Of a stretch of 64,000 nt of DNA, positions 43,990 through 56,170 are shown in pieces (within the stretch, counting starts at the first letter, position 1; each line of letters begins with the position of its first letter). Made by a program: the position numbers and the translations under genes. The notes under the pieces were generated by a model that saw only the letters and a program-made list of their open reading frames with translations, was not told where the DNA came from and did no database searches. This stretch comes from Glossina fuscipes (taxonomy: Eukaryota; Arthropoda; Insecta; Diptera; Glossinidae), in NCBI RefSeq assembly GCF_014805625.2, contig NW_023998433.1, positions 740,314 through 804,313 of the forward strand. Reading direction: 5' to 3'.

Positions 43990-44510
43990 CCATAGACACA
44001 TATACTAATTCAATCGAAAGTGTTTGCGTAAAAATTAGTGAAAGTCCTGAAAAAATTTGCAACTACTTCGACTCGCAAAAAACGCGTCCTTTAGTGAAAA
44101 TGTACTGTTAAAATCAGTAGCACGTATATGGTTTGGCCATGTGCGTTATAAAAATTTCATTGTCAAAGAAGCATCGTTAATATAGTCGATGAAATTCTAC
44201 ATGAAATTGAGAAAGGCTGACCCATGTTATCTTGTTACATCGCCGTGGGCCTAAATATTGACCAAAAAACCGGATTTGAACTGAAGCATTTACAAGACGC
44301 GGCACACAAAACGATGCTCGACAATTGCATTCCCCATTCATTAACAGTGAACAATTGAATGAACCGAATACCCATTTCCAAATGGTTTATGCAGAAATCG
44401 ATAACGGGCGACGCAAGGTAAATCACATGAGAGAATTGATTAATCCCACATAGCCTTGGCAACAATGAATGCGATTAAACCATAAATCGCTGAATTGGGG
44501 TAAATTTTGT
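43990..44510 (+). pseudogene. Fossil mariner transposase, N-terminal half (plus strand)
   Basis: Readable blocks: VARIWFGHVRYKNFIVKEA near 44107-44175 (linker), VDEILHEIEKADPCYLVTSP near 44185-44240, GLNIDQKTGFELKHLQD near 44248-44300 (second helix-turn-helix, family IDHKTVLNHL), LDNCIPHSLTVNN near 44310, and SITGDAR at the first catalytic Asp near 44398. It is related to the lineage of copies 1-3 but much older. The catalytic half is missing. Convergent with the fossil at 42838-43690. Confidence 0.78.
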
Positions 44511-45320
44511 TGAAAAAATAGTGCCAAGTTATACGGCCACTTGGTAAATATGAAAGAAGGAGTAATTCTGTAAATGTTTTAGATACACTACTCGTACGAA
44601 TAATATGACATTATAATGTTTGATCGAACTCATATTCATCACTATTTGCAAAATGCTTAGAAATAAATCTAACTATTACATAACATAAAAAACGCTACAT
44701 TCTATCTTCAGTGTGGTTTGAGTAAAAATTAATCTTAATTGTTTTTTCCCTGGCAAAAAACCCACAGACAAAAATCTCTCGGCATAAATGTTAAATAAAA
44801 TCTCTTCGGATAAATCATTCTAATTTCTTTAAGTATATATTGTGTTTACCAATATAAGTTCGTACTGCTTTTGCAAATATAAAGTATATTGAATTTAGAA
44901 GCAGATTAGATTTTTCATCATGTAGATGGTGTATACACGACGCTTACGTGTAAACGATTAAATTGTTAAATGGGTTTAAACTAACTGTTAACTGTGTAAT
45001 TTTTCTACTCTGTAATTTTTCTACATCTATAAGTAAGAATTTTCACGAATAGTAACAATCAATAAAAAACCTATATAAATACTTTTATCACCTCTTTATT
45101 GTGCAGATAATGACCTTAATGCTCGAATTCAATATATTCATGCGCGTCTATCCGTATATCCGTCCACTGTCTTTAGAATTTGCAATGCAATTAAAATGGC
45201 TATAGAAAGTTGAAATTTCTAAAATATAATTTTGAGTCAATCAAACTGAATAAAGTTTGAATTCAGCATGATACATATACCAACGTGTTCACAATTATCA
45301 GCAAACTCAAGTTTTACTGT
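44511..45320. other. Gene-free AT-rich stretch
   Basis: No supported feature. Confidence 0.4.
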
Positions 45321-45684
45321 TTAACAAGTAAAAACATTAAAGTGGGACGCGGTCCACTGTTACTCATATAATGACTTTTTAAAGTAAGATGTTATATAGG
45401 AAGAGCCAGAAAAAATGGTCCGATCTGAATCATTTTCAATAAGGGTCGTGCTTGAGTCAAAATACATCAGTATACCAAACGTCTCAATAATGGTGACCTA
45501 TAGATCGAATACAAGAAGGACTGGTGGATAGGCGGACAGACAAGCTAAGATTGATTCAGAAGGTCATTTTGAACCGATCCTTATAAAAAAAGGGTGTGAT
45601 CTACCTCAAGTTTTTCTAGGTACAGTATACATCCAAACAAACTTAATACACCCTTGTACTACAAGTGGCGTAGGGTATAAAAAT
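45321..45684 (-). mobile_element. HINE, short complete copy (~365 bp)
   Basis: On the minus strand the 5' end at 45684 reads TTTTTATACCCTACGCCACT with GTACAAGGGTGTATTAAG. It is followed by GGATCGGTTCAAAATGACC and TCTTAGCTTGTCTGTCCGCC. The 3' end is AGTGGACCGCGTCCCAC (hairpin), then TTTAATGTTTTTACTTGTT near 45323. Both family termini are present within 365 bp, so this is an internally shortened copy and a useful reference for the element ends. Confidence 0.78.
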
Positions 45685-46374
45685 ATTATTACATTCAAGC
45701 GACAATAGCGTGCAATCTATGAAAGATGTCAATAAGAGGTTGTGTGGAAATATTATTTAACATCATTAAAAATTGCAATGGATAATTAACTCTTAATTAA
45801 CTCTGGCCATTCGTCTCACATGCCCACAATTATTCGAAATGTAATGATGATTAGTAAGAATAATAAAGATTCATTTCTTTACTTGTTATTGATTAAAAGT
45901 AAACTATGTTTATTATGGAAAATGGAAATATATTTTGTCACTTTAAAATGTCTTCACTTAACGGGTGGGGTCACGATAATGAAGCTTGCCAAGTGTTTAA
46001 AATATTTAATATGAAAATGTCAACTAAATTGTGCGGTTAATTGAAGTCTTTCAAATCATTCACTTGGTGTAGACGGCAATACGTAGTACATAATGAAGAA
46101 AATTTTTATTTATATCTACGAAGAAAAACTTTTGTTATTTTAATTTTTTTCTTTTTTAATTGCAATCTCGCTATACCACTTTACAAGTGTTTTAAAATTT
46201 AGTTTGTTTTGTTGCTCCTAAATAATTTGATCATTTTATTTTTTTTCCTTCGACACAATTTCATATTTAAGTTATTAAATCAGGTGTTTGGTTCCAACAT
46301 TCAAAAATAAATTTTTAATTTTGCATTTTAGTGCAACTTTTATTATACAGAACCATTTTCTGAATCGATAAAAA

Positions 46375-46690
46375 TGTATCTATCCCTCTATCCATGTATT
46401 TTTGTGTTCAACCTACAAATCTCAGTTTTTGAGATATTTTGACGAAATTTGTTACGCTGACGTGTTTTGATCTAAGAATTGATTCCGACTGATTTTTACG
46501 ACGGTTCTCCATATAGAGTTTTGCTTTGAAAAAATCGTTATACGAAAAAACTTGGATATTTCAAAATTTCTTGACAAAAATTGCTAAGAAATAATATTTC
46601 CTTACATTAAAAGAATGCGAACAATGTGGATCGAATAGTTGAAATGTAAAATTTCAATTTTTTCTGAAAAAATTTACTCTATGTGATTAT
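46375..46690 (+). mobile_element. HINE fragment, interior
   Basis: TGTGTTCAACCTACAAATCT, GAGATATTTTGACGAAATTT and TCAAAATTTCTTGACAAAA match the interior of the copies at 19611 and 60358. Neither end is present on this strand. Confidence 0.65.
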
Positions 46691-47116
46691 ATCTTCATGT
46701 CAGAAATGCGCAAGTTTTCCCATTCCTGCATATGGATAGTATCGTTCTCCATAAGGTAAATATAGAAAATTTCAGACTTTTATGTTCTGAGCAAAAAACC
46801 ACAAACTTTTGCTTAGAAGAACGGAGTGGCGTCCAGTTCACGCTCTACTATGGATGTGTGATTTAGCCAATTTTGCTCATTTTCTGCACTAATCTGCGTG
46901 CAAGGACTTCCAATGTTTCCGTCAGATTTGAAGCGAATAGGTTCAGTTTTGCGATCAGGAAAAAGCCAGACAGGCGCACGGACAGACGAACATGCTTAAA
47001 TCGATTTACAATTTGATGCTGATCACAATGAGGTCTCCGAAACTGTTCTCTGGTCTTGCAAACGTTTCAACAAACTGTATACGACCCTTATCCCTCGCTC
47101 GTGGGTATAAAAAGAA
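46691..47116 (-). mobile_element. HINE fragment, 5' part
   Basis: From 47116 on the minus strand: TTTTTATACCCACGAGCGAG, GGGTCGTATACAGTTTGTTG, GTGATCAGCATCAAAT, AATCGATTTAAGCATGTTCG and TCTGTCCGTG. It lies head-on against the plus-strand fragment at 46375-46690. Confidence 0.7.
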
Positions 47117-47754
47117 ATAAATAAACAGAAGTTAAATTTAATATCGGTATTGTACAATATTAGATGTGCGTGTGTGAATTTTTGCATTTTGCACCAATAC
47201 TGTGAGATCTCACATAAAGTGTACGTAGAAATTCTCACGGTTATATATGCTATGTTCAAATTTAACTTTTTGCTTTTGAAAACAAAAGTGTCCTTGCTTT
47301 ATGCCGTATAGTAAGATTGCCCTTTGACCGATTGAGCTCGATTTGAACAATAATTTCGGTTTGCTTTCAGTTACAACTCAACAATTTCAAATATTTTTGC
47401 TAAGTGTAAAACCTATATCTTAATTGTTGTGACCTGGAAAATATTTGCCACATACATCCACACGGGAAGAAAGACGGACCGATGGCGCATAGGCTTGGTA
47501 TTGGCTTAAATTGTTTCGAAATATGATAAAAAATGAAACACAATACAGATATTCTCATGTAAATCTTGGGCTAATAAATCGACCGAATATTTTACTGTAA
47601 AAAACTGGATAACGCTTTGGCAGAAAGGCGTTACTCCTGTGTTAAATTTTTGTATTTCTATGTAATCTGAATTATTTACGCCTGCATCTTGCAACGTTCG
47701 GTTCCATTCGTACTGAAACAGATCGCGAAGTTGTTCTGACTATATATGGATCTA

Positions 47755-48260
47755 TTTTTATGCCCTCTAAACCACTTGTGATGAAATTATACTAAGTGGT
47801 GCCGATGTACGCAATCCCCAAGAGAACTTAAGAAACATCTAAGTTTCATAATACTAATTGTTCTAAAATCATTTTTCGAATCGATTTTAACATGTCTGTC
47901 CAATTGGTTTTTATACAAGTATTTTTATGTTCAACCTATAGACTGTACTTTATAAAATATTACATTGAATTTTAGCGCACTTTTTCGGGCAAGATCGCTC
48001 ATCGAAACTAGGTCTTTTTTCCCATGTAAACACTTACTTGCCATATAAACCTTACATGGGTTAAAATCCAAAAAATTAGCCTGCTTGGTACAAATTTTTG
48101 ATATTTTTTTTTATGAAAAACACGATCATGAACCATTTTACTAAGAAATATTAAAAATTGAAGGATTGATTGAACATATCCAGGCTTGCTTTTTGTAAAA
48201 AGGTTTGCATAGATGGACTTCGGAAAATTGACCTGCTGGGTTCAAATTTGGTACAGTAAA
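47755..48260 (+). mobile_element. HINE, 5' part
   Basis: TTTTTATGCCCTCTAAACCA, CTTGTGATGAAATTATACTAA, GAATCGATTTTAACATGTCT and TTTTTATGTTCAACCTATAG fit the family order (TATACCC start, GATTTAAC, TGTCTGTCC, GTTCAACCTA). The 3' hairpin end is not seen. Confidence 0.65.
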
Positions 48261-48607
48261 TTTTTCTCTCAAATTCCTACATTCATTTATTTCCATATTT
48301 GCAAATACACTTTATAGCTGAAATGAAGCCATCTGTTCTTTTTTTTTGAATATCCAAACATATCCTCAGATTGAATGCATTTATTTTTATTCAAAAATTT
48401 CGACTAAAAAAGTCTGCGGTCATTTACATTTGTAGACTTATTGACTATTTTAACATTTATGCAATTTTTCATTCTAAATGGAAGTCTATAAAATATGCAA
48501 AATTCATGATGTTCACCTTAACTCCCTCTTAACGATCTTTGCCTGAACATTCGTATAAAAAAAAGAATAGACAAATGAGAAAATTATATTCGATTGTGAT
48601 TAAATCT

Positions 48608-48940
48608 TTTATACCCATCACCGTTATCCTACATAAGACTAAAAAAAAGGGAAAGAATTAAATTTTCATAGTTTATATTGAATTGAATTTTCATATTTAT
48701 ATAATATTTGGTTATATATTGGGTGGACGCGGCTGATTTTTTCTATTTGTTACACAGGTGTGTGGGGTCGTAGGCGTATCCCCCGGCCGGACTGGGTAAT
48801 TTTCAAATTCTTTTGGAGTTTAGCGGGACAATGCTCACTACAGATGCTACATAGTTGGGTAGATAGACAGATGGACCAACGAACAGGGGGACACGCTTAG
48901 GTGCATTCCGAATTTCAAATTAGCCAAAAATTGGCATGTG
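48608..48940. mobile_element. HINE-related fragments
   Basis: TTTTATACCCATCACCGTTAT at 48608 is a 5' end on the plus strand. About 48760-48930 contains a CCCCCGGCCGG hairpin-like piece, and ACACGCTTAGGTGCATTCCG after GATAGACAGATGG resembles a minus-strand 5' block. This is probably two fused fragments. Confidence 0.4.
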
Positions 48941-50269
48941 TTATGGGATTTGTGAAGCTTGCAAAGGTTTAGAAAAAAAAAAGAGAAATTATGACATACT
49001 ATAAAATCGAGTAGGGATGTCAAAATACGACCTAATACGTTCACAAGCTAAACAAAATTTTTTCCCTGAAGCATCGTGCTCTTTCCCAAGCGCTGAGAAA
49101 AGACTGTCTATATACAAACATATATGAAAAAATATCTGCTCCAAAGTTACAGTCTCTTGCTACAATCTCTGTTTGTTGATTTCTTACTTCTCCAATCATA
49201 ATAGATGCCCTTAGAGAGTGTTCATATTCATTTCAAAACTTTTCCAAACAAAAAATTTGTAAGTGCCAAAAATTCTTAAGAGTGATTCGAAAAGAGTCTT
49301 TGCTTCTGTCAAGATGTCGTCGTTAATTATGAAGCCTGCGATACAATTAAAAAGTTATTGTCTTATAATTATTTTGTTTGTCAGCAAAGGGTATGAAAAC
49401 GATTACTTAAGCAGAAAAAATTGATTTTAAAATCCTGAAATAGTAAACCAATAGTAAACATTTTTAAACAATCGGCTTTTTCAATTGTTCGATTTTTACG
49501 AAGCACTATTCAAAACGGCGCCCAACAAAATTCCAACTCTAACCATATTCATGCTTTTCATTTAAATTTTTAACACTATCTCTATTATTGTTTCTATTAC
49601 TACTTCAATTTATTTAGATCCAAGAAAGATATTCTAAGACGAAAACTTAGATGAAGCAAGTAAGTAGCAACTAAGGTTATCGGTTCTTTTTTTGTTTTCG
49701 AAAGATAGACTAGAAAGTCAGTCTAGTCGGTATATGGTTAAAAAAGTAAAGTTAAAGTAAACTGTATGAAGAGTTTACACGTCATTTATTAGTATGGTGA
49801 TTGGTGCTTTTCGGCCAAAGGCTCAACCTTTTCATTTAAATGCATACACTTCAAATAACACGGAAATCATTATTCTCAAAACCTTGTGTGTGCTGCTCTA
49901 GATGTAAACATTTATGTCAAATAATTTATTTTGTTACTTAAATTTGCATCAACTACACTGAATGTATGAGAGCCCCATAAATTCAATATACCACGCCCTG
50001 CGAAATTGGTTGCGATGTTGCCATCTTTTAATGTCATTCAAAAAGAATTTTTTATGATTAATAATTTCCTTGTATGTTATTACCCTATTAATGTTTTTTC
50101 CATAAAAAATCAAATAAAATATAACTAAACGGTGTACCTTTGTATCAATAAATTGACAAAGACCGCTTCGAAAATCCATATCGCTAGCATAGGTAAAATA
50201 ACTAATAGAAGAAGTACATCAACTCTGAAATGAACAACAACGCTTCATACTATTGGGACCAAAAAAATG
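48941..50269. other. Gene-free AT-rich stretch
   Basis: No supported gene. GGCGCCCAAC at about 49514 partly resembles a tRNA-Lys primer-binding site but has no supporting LTR. Confidence 0.4.
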
Positions 50270-50560
50270 AAGGGAAGCTTATAAAATGAAAAAAATTTAT
50301 TTATTCGTTTAAATCACTGTTATCGCCTTCATAAAACTCAAATAATATTCTTTAGTAACAGTATGGTCCAGCGGAAGGAATTCATAGCACGTCACGATAA
50401 TCATAAAACACTGTTAACATCACCTTAATTTTCGAGCGACTTTGGCGCGGTTTTACGGTCCTGGCTCACGTTTTGCACGATATTCGTTCGATTAATCAGT
50501 TGTTTCCGTGTCTTATGTGTAGATCTAAGTTCCATCTTCGATTAAGTCTGAAACCATTTC
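50270..50560 (-). pseudogene. Fossil mariner transposase, central part
   Basis: Minus-strand translation gives VMLTVFYDYRDV (50377-50412), then in the next frame YEFLPLDHTVTKEYYLSFM (about 50300-50370). The conserved mariner block is VMLTVFFDYxGxVHxEFLPxGxTVNKEYYLxVxRRL. Immediately upstream EPGP-NRAKVARK resembles the ExRPKKxRxxRSKxK block. Catalytic motifs flanking this piece are not visible. Confidence 0.72.
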
Positions 50561-51803
50561 TTCACAGCCATAATCGAAAAACTCATTTTTGAATGTTTGC
50601 AAGAAACGCATACAACTATACTACAGCTAAGTATATTGACATGAGACTCTACAATAGATGTCAAGGACAATCGCGCCAACACACAAAAAAAAAAATATAA
50701 TTTCATGATTTCATAGTAAACGAGAAGTTGAAATGAAAAGTTATCATTTTTATCACAATGTTAAATATGATTGCTTATCTAGCTGAGATATTTTCGGAAC
50801 AGAGTTAATTGTAGTTTGTTTATGTGGGACCGTAAGCATGTTAATTTCAAAGGCTTGTTTTGGCGACATCAGTAGAATCGTCCGTAAACCAAAAGGAATT
50901 TGCATCGTTAAAAATAGTTATATTATTATATATTGTAACATGAAACTGTCCTTTGGGACTTTACGTACTTAACCGATTGCTTTTGAGTTTAAGTTTGTAT
51001 CACCGGTTTGGCATCGTTTTTAGGTTAATGTAGACTTTATCTACAATTCTTAGAAGATATATTTGCAGACTGTTTGCAGAAGCTCTGCTCTTGTCTATCT
51101 GAACGTAACGATGTCTTGACGCGACTAGCCTTGCCTTTTCTTTTACAAAGGAAGTTGCCAGTATCTAACTTCGTGGTGATCCATTTCTATCTGTGAAATG
51201 TTCGAACGGATTATCAATCTTTCCGCGAGCAGTAAGCTACTTCTGCAGTTAAGGCATCGTATTTCGTTTTCGTGTTAGTAGAGTTTAATTTCTTAAAAAA
51301 TCGTTCAGTTTTCATGCAGACTCATTTCATCAAAAGTGTAATTTTCCTAACAAGAAAAAAAAAGAAAGATTCTAAACGAATCTAATTAATTTTGCACAAA
51401 ATTATTTGTCGCAAGTGTTACTCAGTTGTATGTTCTTATTCGTTAATAATTCTTTTTCCGTTGTTTTCTTTTTTCGACTCTAACAAGGCATGCATTTTCA
51501 CATACTTCAAAATCCTTTAACATAAATTGTCGCGTCGTCCTGGCTCAATAAGTGAAAGAATTGAAAGTCCCCAAAACTTGTGGGTTCAATAAGGTAGTGT
51601 CACTGGATTCAATAAGAGAGGTTTAAATTAAAAAATTCTATAACGTTGTGATCAAAAACTAATGACAATTATCCAAATGAATATCTTTTTTCCTTAAGTT
51701 GACAGTATACTGCCTGACATGTACGTCGAATTAATGCGAGTATCTTTAGGAATTAATAAGATTTTCTTAGGTTTTAATTTGGTCTTATTTCTTCAAACAA
51801 AAA
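50561..51803. other. Gene-free AT-rich stretch
   Basis: No supported feature. Confidence 0.4.
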
Positions 51804-51940
51804 AAGGGTGTGAAGTTATATTTAAATATAACCAGCAAAGACATAAACTAAAATTTTTTACAGAGCTCTGTAAAGCCGTTAACAGAATTCTGTTAAACGA
51901 AGTCTCGGAGGGATTTAACTCAAAATACAAGTAAAATAGA
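51804..51940. mobile_element. Foldback/MITE, left arm only
   Basis: AAGGGTGTGAAGTTATATTT, ACCAGCAAAGACA, CAGAGCTCTGTAAAGCC and GTTAACAGAATTCTGTTAAA match the left arm of 5111-5563 in order. No right arm follows; the tandem array at 52081 begins about 140 bp later. Confidence 0.65.
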
Positions 51941-52080
51941 AGTTTTCGCAAATTTTTTTGCAAATTCTTATAAACAGAACATGACTTTATGTAAATTAAC
52001 TAATATTCGAAACCAAAACTTTTTTACACTATGCCATAAATGAGGTTGATAAAGCGAAAGTTTACGGAGCTACTGTGACC

Positions 52081-52690
52081 AAACCATGTCCCTTGAAAAA
52101 ATGAAACCAGCACAGAGTGAATCCTCTATTAATAGCCTTTCTTACGGTGTCCGGGTTGTATTAAGTTTTGCCCCAAAAATTTTTTTATGGGACTTTGAAA
52201 ATTACCATACTTAACATAATGCGGGCTAACATATAAGCAAACTTTGAAATGTCGCTGTGGGCAAACCATGCCCTTTGAAAAAATGAAACTAGGACAGAAT
52301 GAATCCTCTATTAATGGCCTTTCCAACGGTGTGCAGGTTATATTAAGTTTTGCCCAAAGAGTCTTTTTATAGGACATAGGCTAACATATAAGCAAACTTT
52401 GAAATGCCACTATGGGCAAACCATGCCCTTTGAAAAAATGAAACTAGCACAGAATGAATCCTCTATTAATGGCCTTTCCAACGGTGTGCAGGTTATATTA
52501 AGTTTTGCCCAAAGAGTCTTTTTATGGGACTTTGAAAATTTCCATAGGCTAACATAATGCGGGATAGCATATAAGCAAACTTTGAAATGCCACTATGGGC
52601 AAACCATGCCCTTTGAAAAAATGAAACTAGCACAGAATGAATCCTCTATGTGCAGGTTATATTAAGTTTTGCCCAAAGAGTTTTTTTATT
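52081..52690. repeat. ~183-bp tandem repeat, 3.5 units
   Basis: Units start with AAACCATG(T/C)CC at 52081, 52263, 52418 and 52601. Units 1 and 3 are 182 and 183 bp. Unit 2 is 155 bp through a ~28-bp internal deletion. Unit 4 is cut short and has lost about 20 bp after CCTCTAT. Units 2-4 are more alike than unit 1, as expected from local amplification. No open frame persists through the array. Confidence 0.93.
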
Positions 52691-54539
52691 TTACACAATG
52701 TTAATCGAGAAAATTTTAGTCTTAGTATTTTTTGAACAAACGTATTTGCTTTGCAATGAGCCGACGAGGGCTATGTTTATATAAAATTTTTATATAACGA
52801 AAAGAAATATTCATCCCAGATAATATTTTTTTAAAATAATTTCTTTATCCTTAACAAGAAAATTTCTTGCTGTTCTTGTGTCGACCGTTTGCACTATAAT
52901 AAGATCGCCAAAAATTTACAACGCATCGAATAAAAACTGAAGATCCCTTTGCGCATAAAGGAAAATCCGAAATCAATTTATTTGTAAACGTATATTTGCC
53001 TGTTGAAATCATGGACTCGAACTCAAAATATTATAAGCAAGGACAAAGAATAAAATCGTCCATTTTTACGCTGATGCAGTTAACTTTGGTAATCAACTAA
53101 TTCGCTTTATAAAGTTGCAGCCTTTTTTTATTTTTCTTATACGCGTTACGTTTTGCATAACCTAAGTTGGAGGTTATATAAGGCGGCAAATGTGTTTATG
53201 TGTCATCTTACAGCTATGCAATTGATCCTTATGATTGCGCACCATGTCACATTGGCACGACACTCTCTGCCTTGTATTTCTCCTTAGCAAGTTGCCAAAA
53301 AAACAATGAAGCTTAGGATACTATCTGATATGGATACATATATGTTTAAGTTTATAGTTCGCATTTTGTGTTATACTAAAGCTTTCATGTAAGCAAAAAA
53401 ATGCTTTTGTATAAACCAAAAAAACCCCAACGATATAGGTAAACAAAAATTAAGTCCGAAAACCATCTATATCAAGAAAGAATTTTTTTCTTTTGCAATT
53501 TATACTCTGTTCTTTTAACTTCCTCTTTGGATATTGTTACCTTTCGAATGTAAACTAAAATCAGTTCGTTAGTGTGGGTTTTTTCCAATGCGATGTTCCA
53601 CATACACATAGTATTTAGAAAAAAAAAAATTGAACCTGTCCCCCTATAGATAACATTTAACCTACAGAAAATAATCACGCTGATGTTTAAACTGAATTAG
53701 TTTTTTTTTTTTTCTCTCTTATTTACCTAACCTACGACTGGGCGTAACCTATATTTTAGCCACAAAGTGAAAATTACCATTTATTCCTTCATCTTACTTG
53801 CAGCAAAGTTAGCTAAATGTAATGAATATAGGAGTACGGCTGGATTGGATTGGGCTGAGGTTGATAAGAAGTAACTTAAAAAAATATTTGTGAGCAGAGT
53901 TACAACAGTAAGTCAGAGTCAGATGTGTGCCTTTGTATGAAGCAAAGTTGATTTAATATTTATTTAAAGCATTTAAGTACAGCGCTTGTTATTTGAAGCA
54001 TTATATGTGTTTCTAGAATAGGTTAAAGTATTTGACAAACATCGGAATAAATAGTTTAAGTGTTGAAAATAATCATATTGAAATAAATTTTCTTTTTACT
54101 TATATATATTGATTAGTGATTTTGACTAGAAGAATCAAATTAACCACGTCTGTCTGTCTGTTATTTCGCCTATTTCAAAGACTTTGATAATTTGTTATAA
54201 AATAATATAATTTAAGCCTTATTGTCAAATGAAGATTTACTTGTCATAATAAATTTACATCGGAAAGTATCACACAACAAATTTGATATAATTAATATTT
54301 ACGTGAAATTATTTTCATCAGGCAATTTGTTCCAAATGCGCCGTTAATGTCTGTTCATCTATTTGAAACGATGTGGAACGAATCATTTTTGCTTTCGCTA
54401 ATGTAAGGTCTTAAGTATTTTAAGTTTACGGACTTATACCATGTTTATTCGTGACGAACGCAATTAAGGTAACATCTTAAGATATTTCAGTTGGCTTCAC
54501 GAGACCATTATCCGACACACCTAAATCGACTCTGACACC
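52691..54539. other. Gene-free AT-rich stretch
   Basis: No supported feature. Confidence 0.45.
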
Positions 54540-54680
54540 GATCAAGAATACTGGGGCATGTCGGAAAAGTTTCCACCCTTAGCAAAATAGACGATATCTT
54601 TTCCTTATATTTTTTTTTATTTTTCTACGTAGTCCTCTTGCACACTCTTCTCGCAGCGATGCTCCCGCGTCTAAATTATA
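54540..54680 (-). pseudogene. Fossil mariner, C-terminal end and 3' terminus
   Basis: Minus strand: EHRCEKSVQEDYVEK followed by a stop, matching the mariner C-terminus (xLExRWxKCIxLxGDYVEK). After the stop comes GGTGGAAACTTTTCCGACAT near 54545, which looks like a mariner terminal repeat. The rest of the element is missing. Confidence 0.6.
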
Positions 54681-55118
54681 CTCACGAATCTCTACTCTGC
54701 ATAATAGATGTAAACAAAGAAGCCAGCTCTTGATTTAACAGAAATCTCTTTCTTATCTTTAACTTCGAAGGCAATTTTTGGATTTGGAGGGCAAAAAAAA
54801 GTTGCTTGTGGCTACATTTAAGAAATGATAAAGATGACCAAACAATTTTTACCATAAGTCAAGATGTCTAATTTGCCCCTGTATTGTCCTTACTTTCTCG
54901 AGATAATCGGTTAAGATAATTCCATAATGAATGATTTTTCATCATTTTGTTCGTCGGAGAAACAATTGCGTTTGTGAAGCCAATTCTCCCTTTGCAAGAT
55001 TTTTAGAACTTTAGCAGACTAATTTCAATTTCATTGGTCATAAGTTTTAAGCATAATTAGTTTAAAATATTCAAATTTGCCGATGTCTCAATAGAATTTT
55101 CTACAATTGACTCTAGTA

Positions 55119-55292
55119 TTATTATTATTATTATTAATTTCGCCAGAGAAATAAATTCTAAGGCTAAACTCTTAAAAGCGCTAGCATCTAAGGCTATCGG
55201 CCTTTATTAAAAACTCTACCGCACTTGAGATTCGAACCCACGACCACTGAGTTGCTAGTCGAGACTCTTGCCTACTCGGCCACCCAGGCGGA
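55119..55292 (-). mobile_element. tRNA-derived SINE, family A, complete
   Basis: Flanked by an 11-bp target duplication TGACTCTAGTA (55108-55118 and 55293-55303). On the minus strand it starts CCGCCTGGGTGGCCGAGTAG (A box about 55282-55270), has B box GGTTCGAATC (55238-55229), then GGTAGAGTTTTTAATAAAGG, a short body, and ends in an (AAT)n-type tail. The tRNA-like head (TGGCCGAGTnGGC...GGTTCGAATC) is characteristic of tRNA-Leu/Ser-like sequences with a long variable arm. It is transcribed leftwards by polymerase III, if at all, and mobilised by a partner LINE in trans. Confidence 0.85.
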
Positions 55293-55303
55293 TGACTCTA
55301 GTA

Positions 55304-56082
55304 ATAGTACTAAATCGTTACAGAAAATACTGATGTAATGAAAAAGCTTTTCAGCTAATACCTTAGCAGTGCATTACATTTTAATATATCGCCTCGAAAA
55401 CAATTTCCGCTTTAATTGATTTAAAAATAGTAAAGATTAAAAATTTTCTAAATATATGACTTCAAATTTAATGAGCGTCTCTTTAATTGTTTTCGTAAAA
55501 TTGATTTTAAAGAAAACGGCGCCGATTTTTTATATTTGCGGTTTCAACCGAATGTCTATATTCATCGAAAAGATAACTTGGCGTTTGCTAAACAGTCTAA
55601 TTTCAAATTTGTATTTAAAGTTCTATGCTGGAGAAACGTGATTTCGAAATACCCGTCTGTAATTATAAAATTTCAAAATTCAATTTTTAAGAAATTTTTT
55701 GTTATCTCTAATCTACGCGTACGCAGCATATAAATGGATCGTACGGCTTTGAACATCCCTATGGGCATGAATGGATTGTATTTCACATATTTTTTACCTT
55801 CAAACGGTGTTCAAACTTGCTTAGTCATCTAGTGCACTCAAAATACCTGTTCGGAAAGTCGGCTTCTTGGAGCAGTATTAATTTTTCGGTTGGTAGTGAG
55901 TGTAAAAATAGCAAAGTGTTTTGATGATTATAAGTGTTGGCGGAATCAATGATAGGAACCACTGAAGTTCTAAACAGCTTTAGTAAATTGCTTCAATGTT
56001 CTATCTCAACTTTTTTCGTTGTTTGTGTGTGTGCTTTATTTACTTTTTTTTTTGTCTATCGCTGTCTTCCGCCGAATAAACG
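55304..56082. other. Gene-free AT-rich stretch
   Basis: Overlapping short open frames at 55456-55733 have no recognisable domain. Confidence 0.4.
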
Positions 56083-56170
56083 TTAGGTATTACTTCCCGG
56101 AATCTGGTTGCGATTATTGCGCTCCTTATGACGGGACCTTAGTGGAATACCCTATTGGCTTTCACTTCCT
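56083..56170 (+). repeat. Unclassified dispersed repeat (copy 2 of 2)
   Basis: TTAGGTATTACTTCCCGGAA, CTGGTTGC and downstream CTTATGACGGGACCTTAGTG correspond to the minus-strand segment at 30790-30895. A 123-codon open frame (56019-56390) crosses it but has no recognised domain. Confidence 0.45.

Noticed and set aside
49508..49525. Second tRNA-Lys primer-binding site (GGCGCCCAAC)
   Set aside because: Ten bases only, with a mismatched first base and no LTR-like context.
55229..55292. A tRNA gene (A box and B box on the minus strand)
   Set aside because: The pieces lead into a SINE body with a trinucleotide tail and target duplication; no acceptor stem closes the fold.
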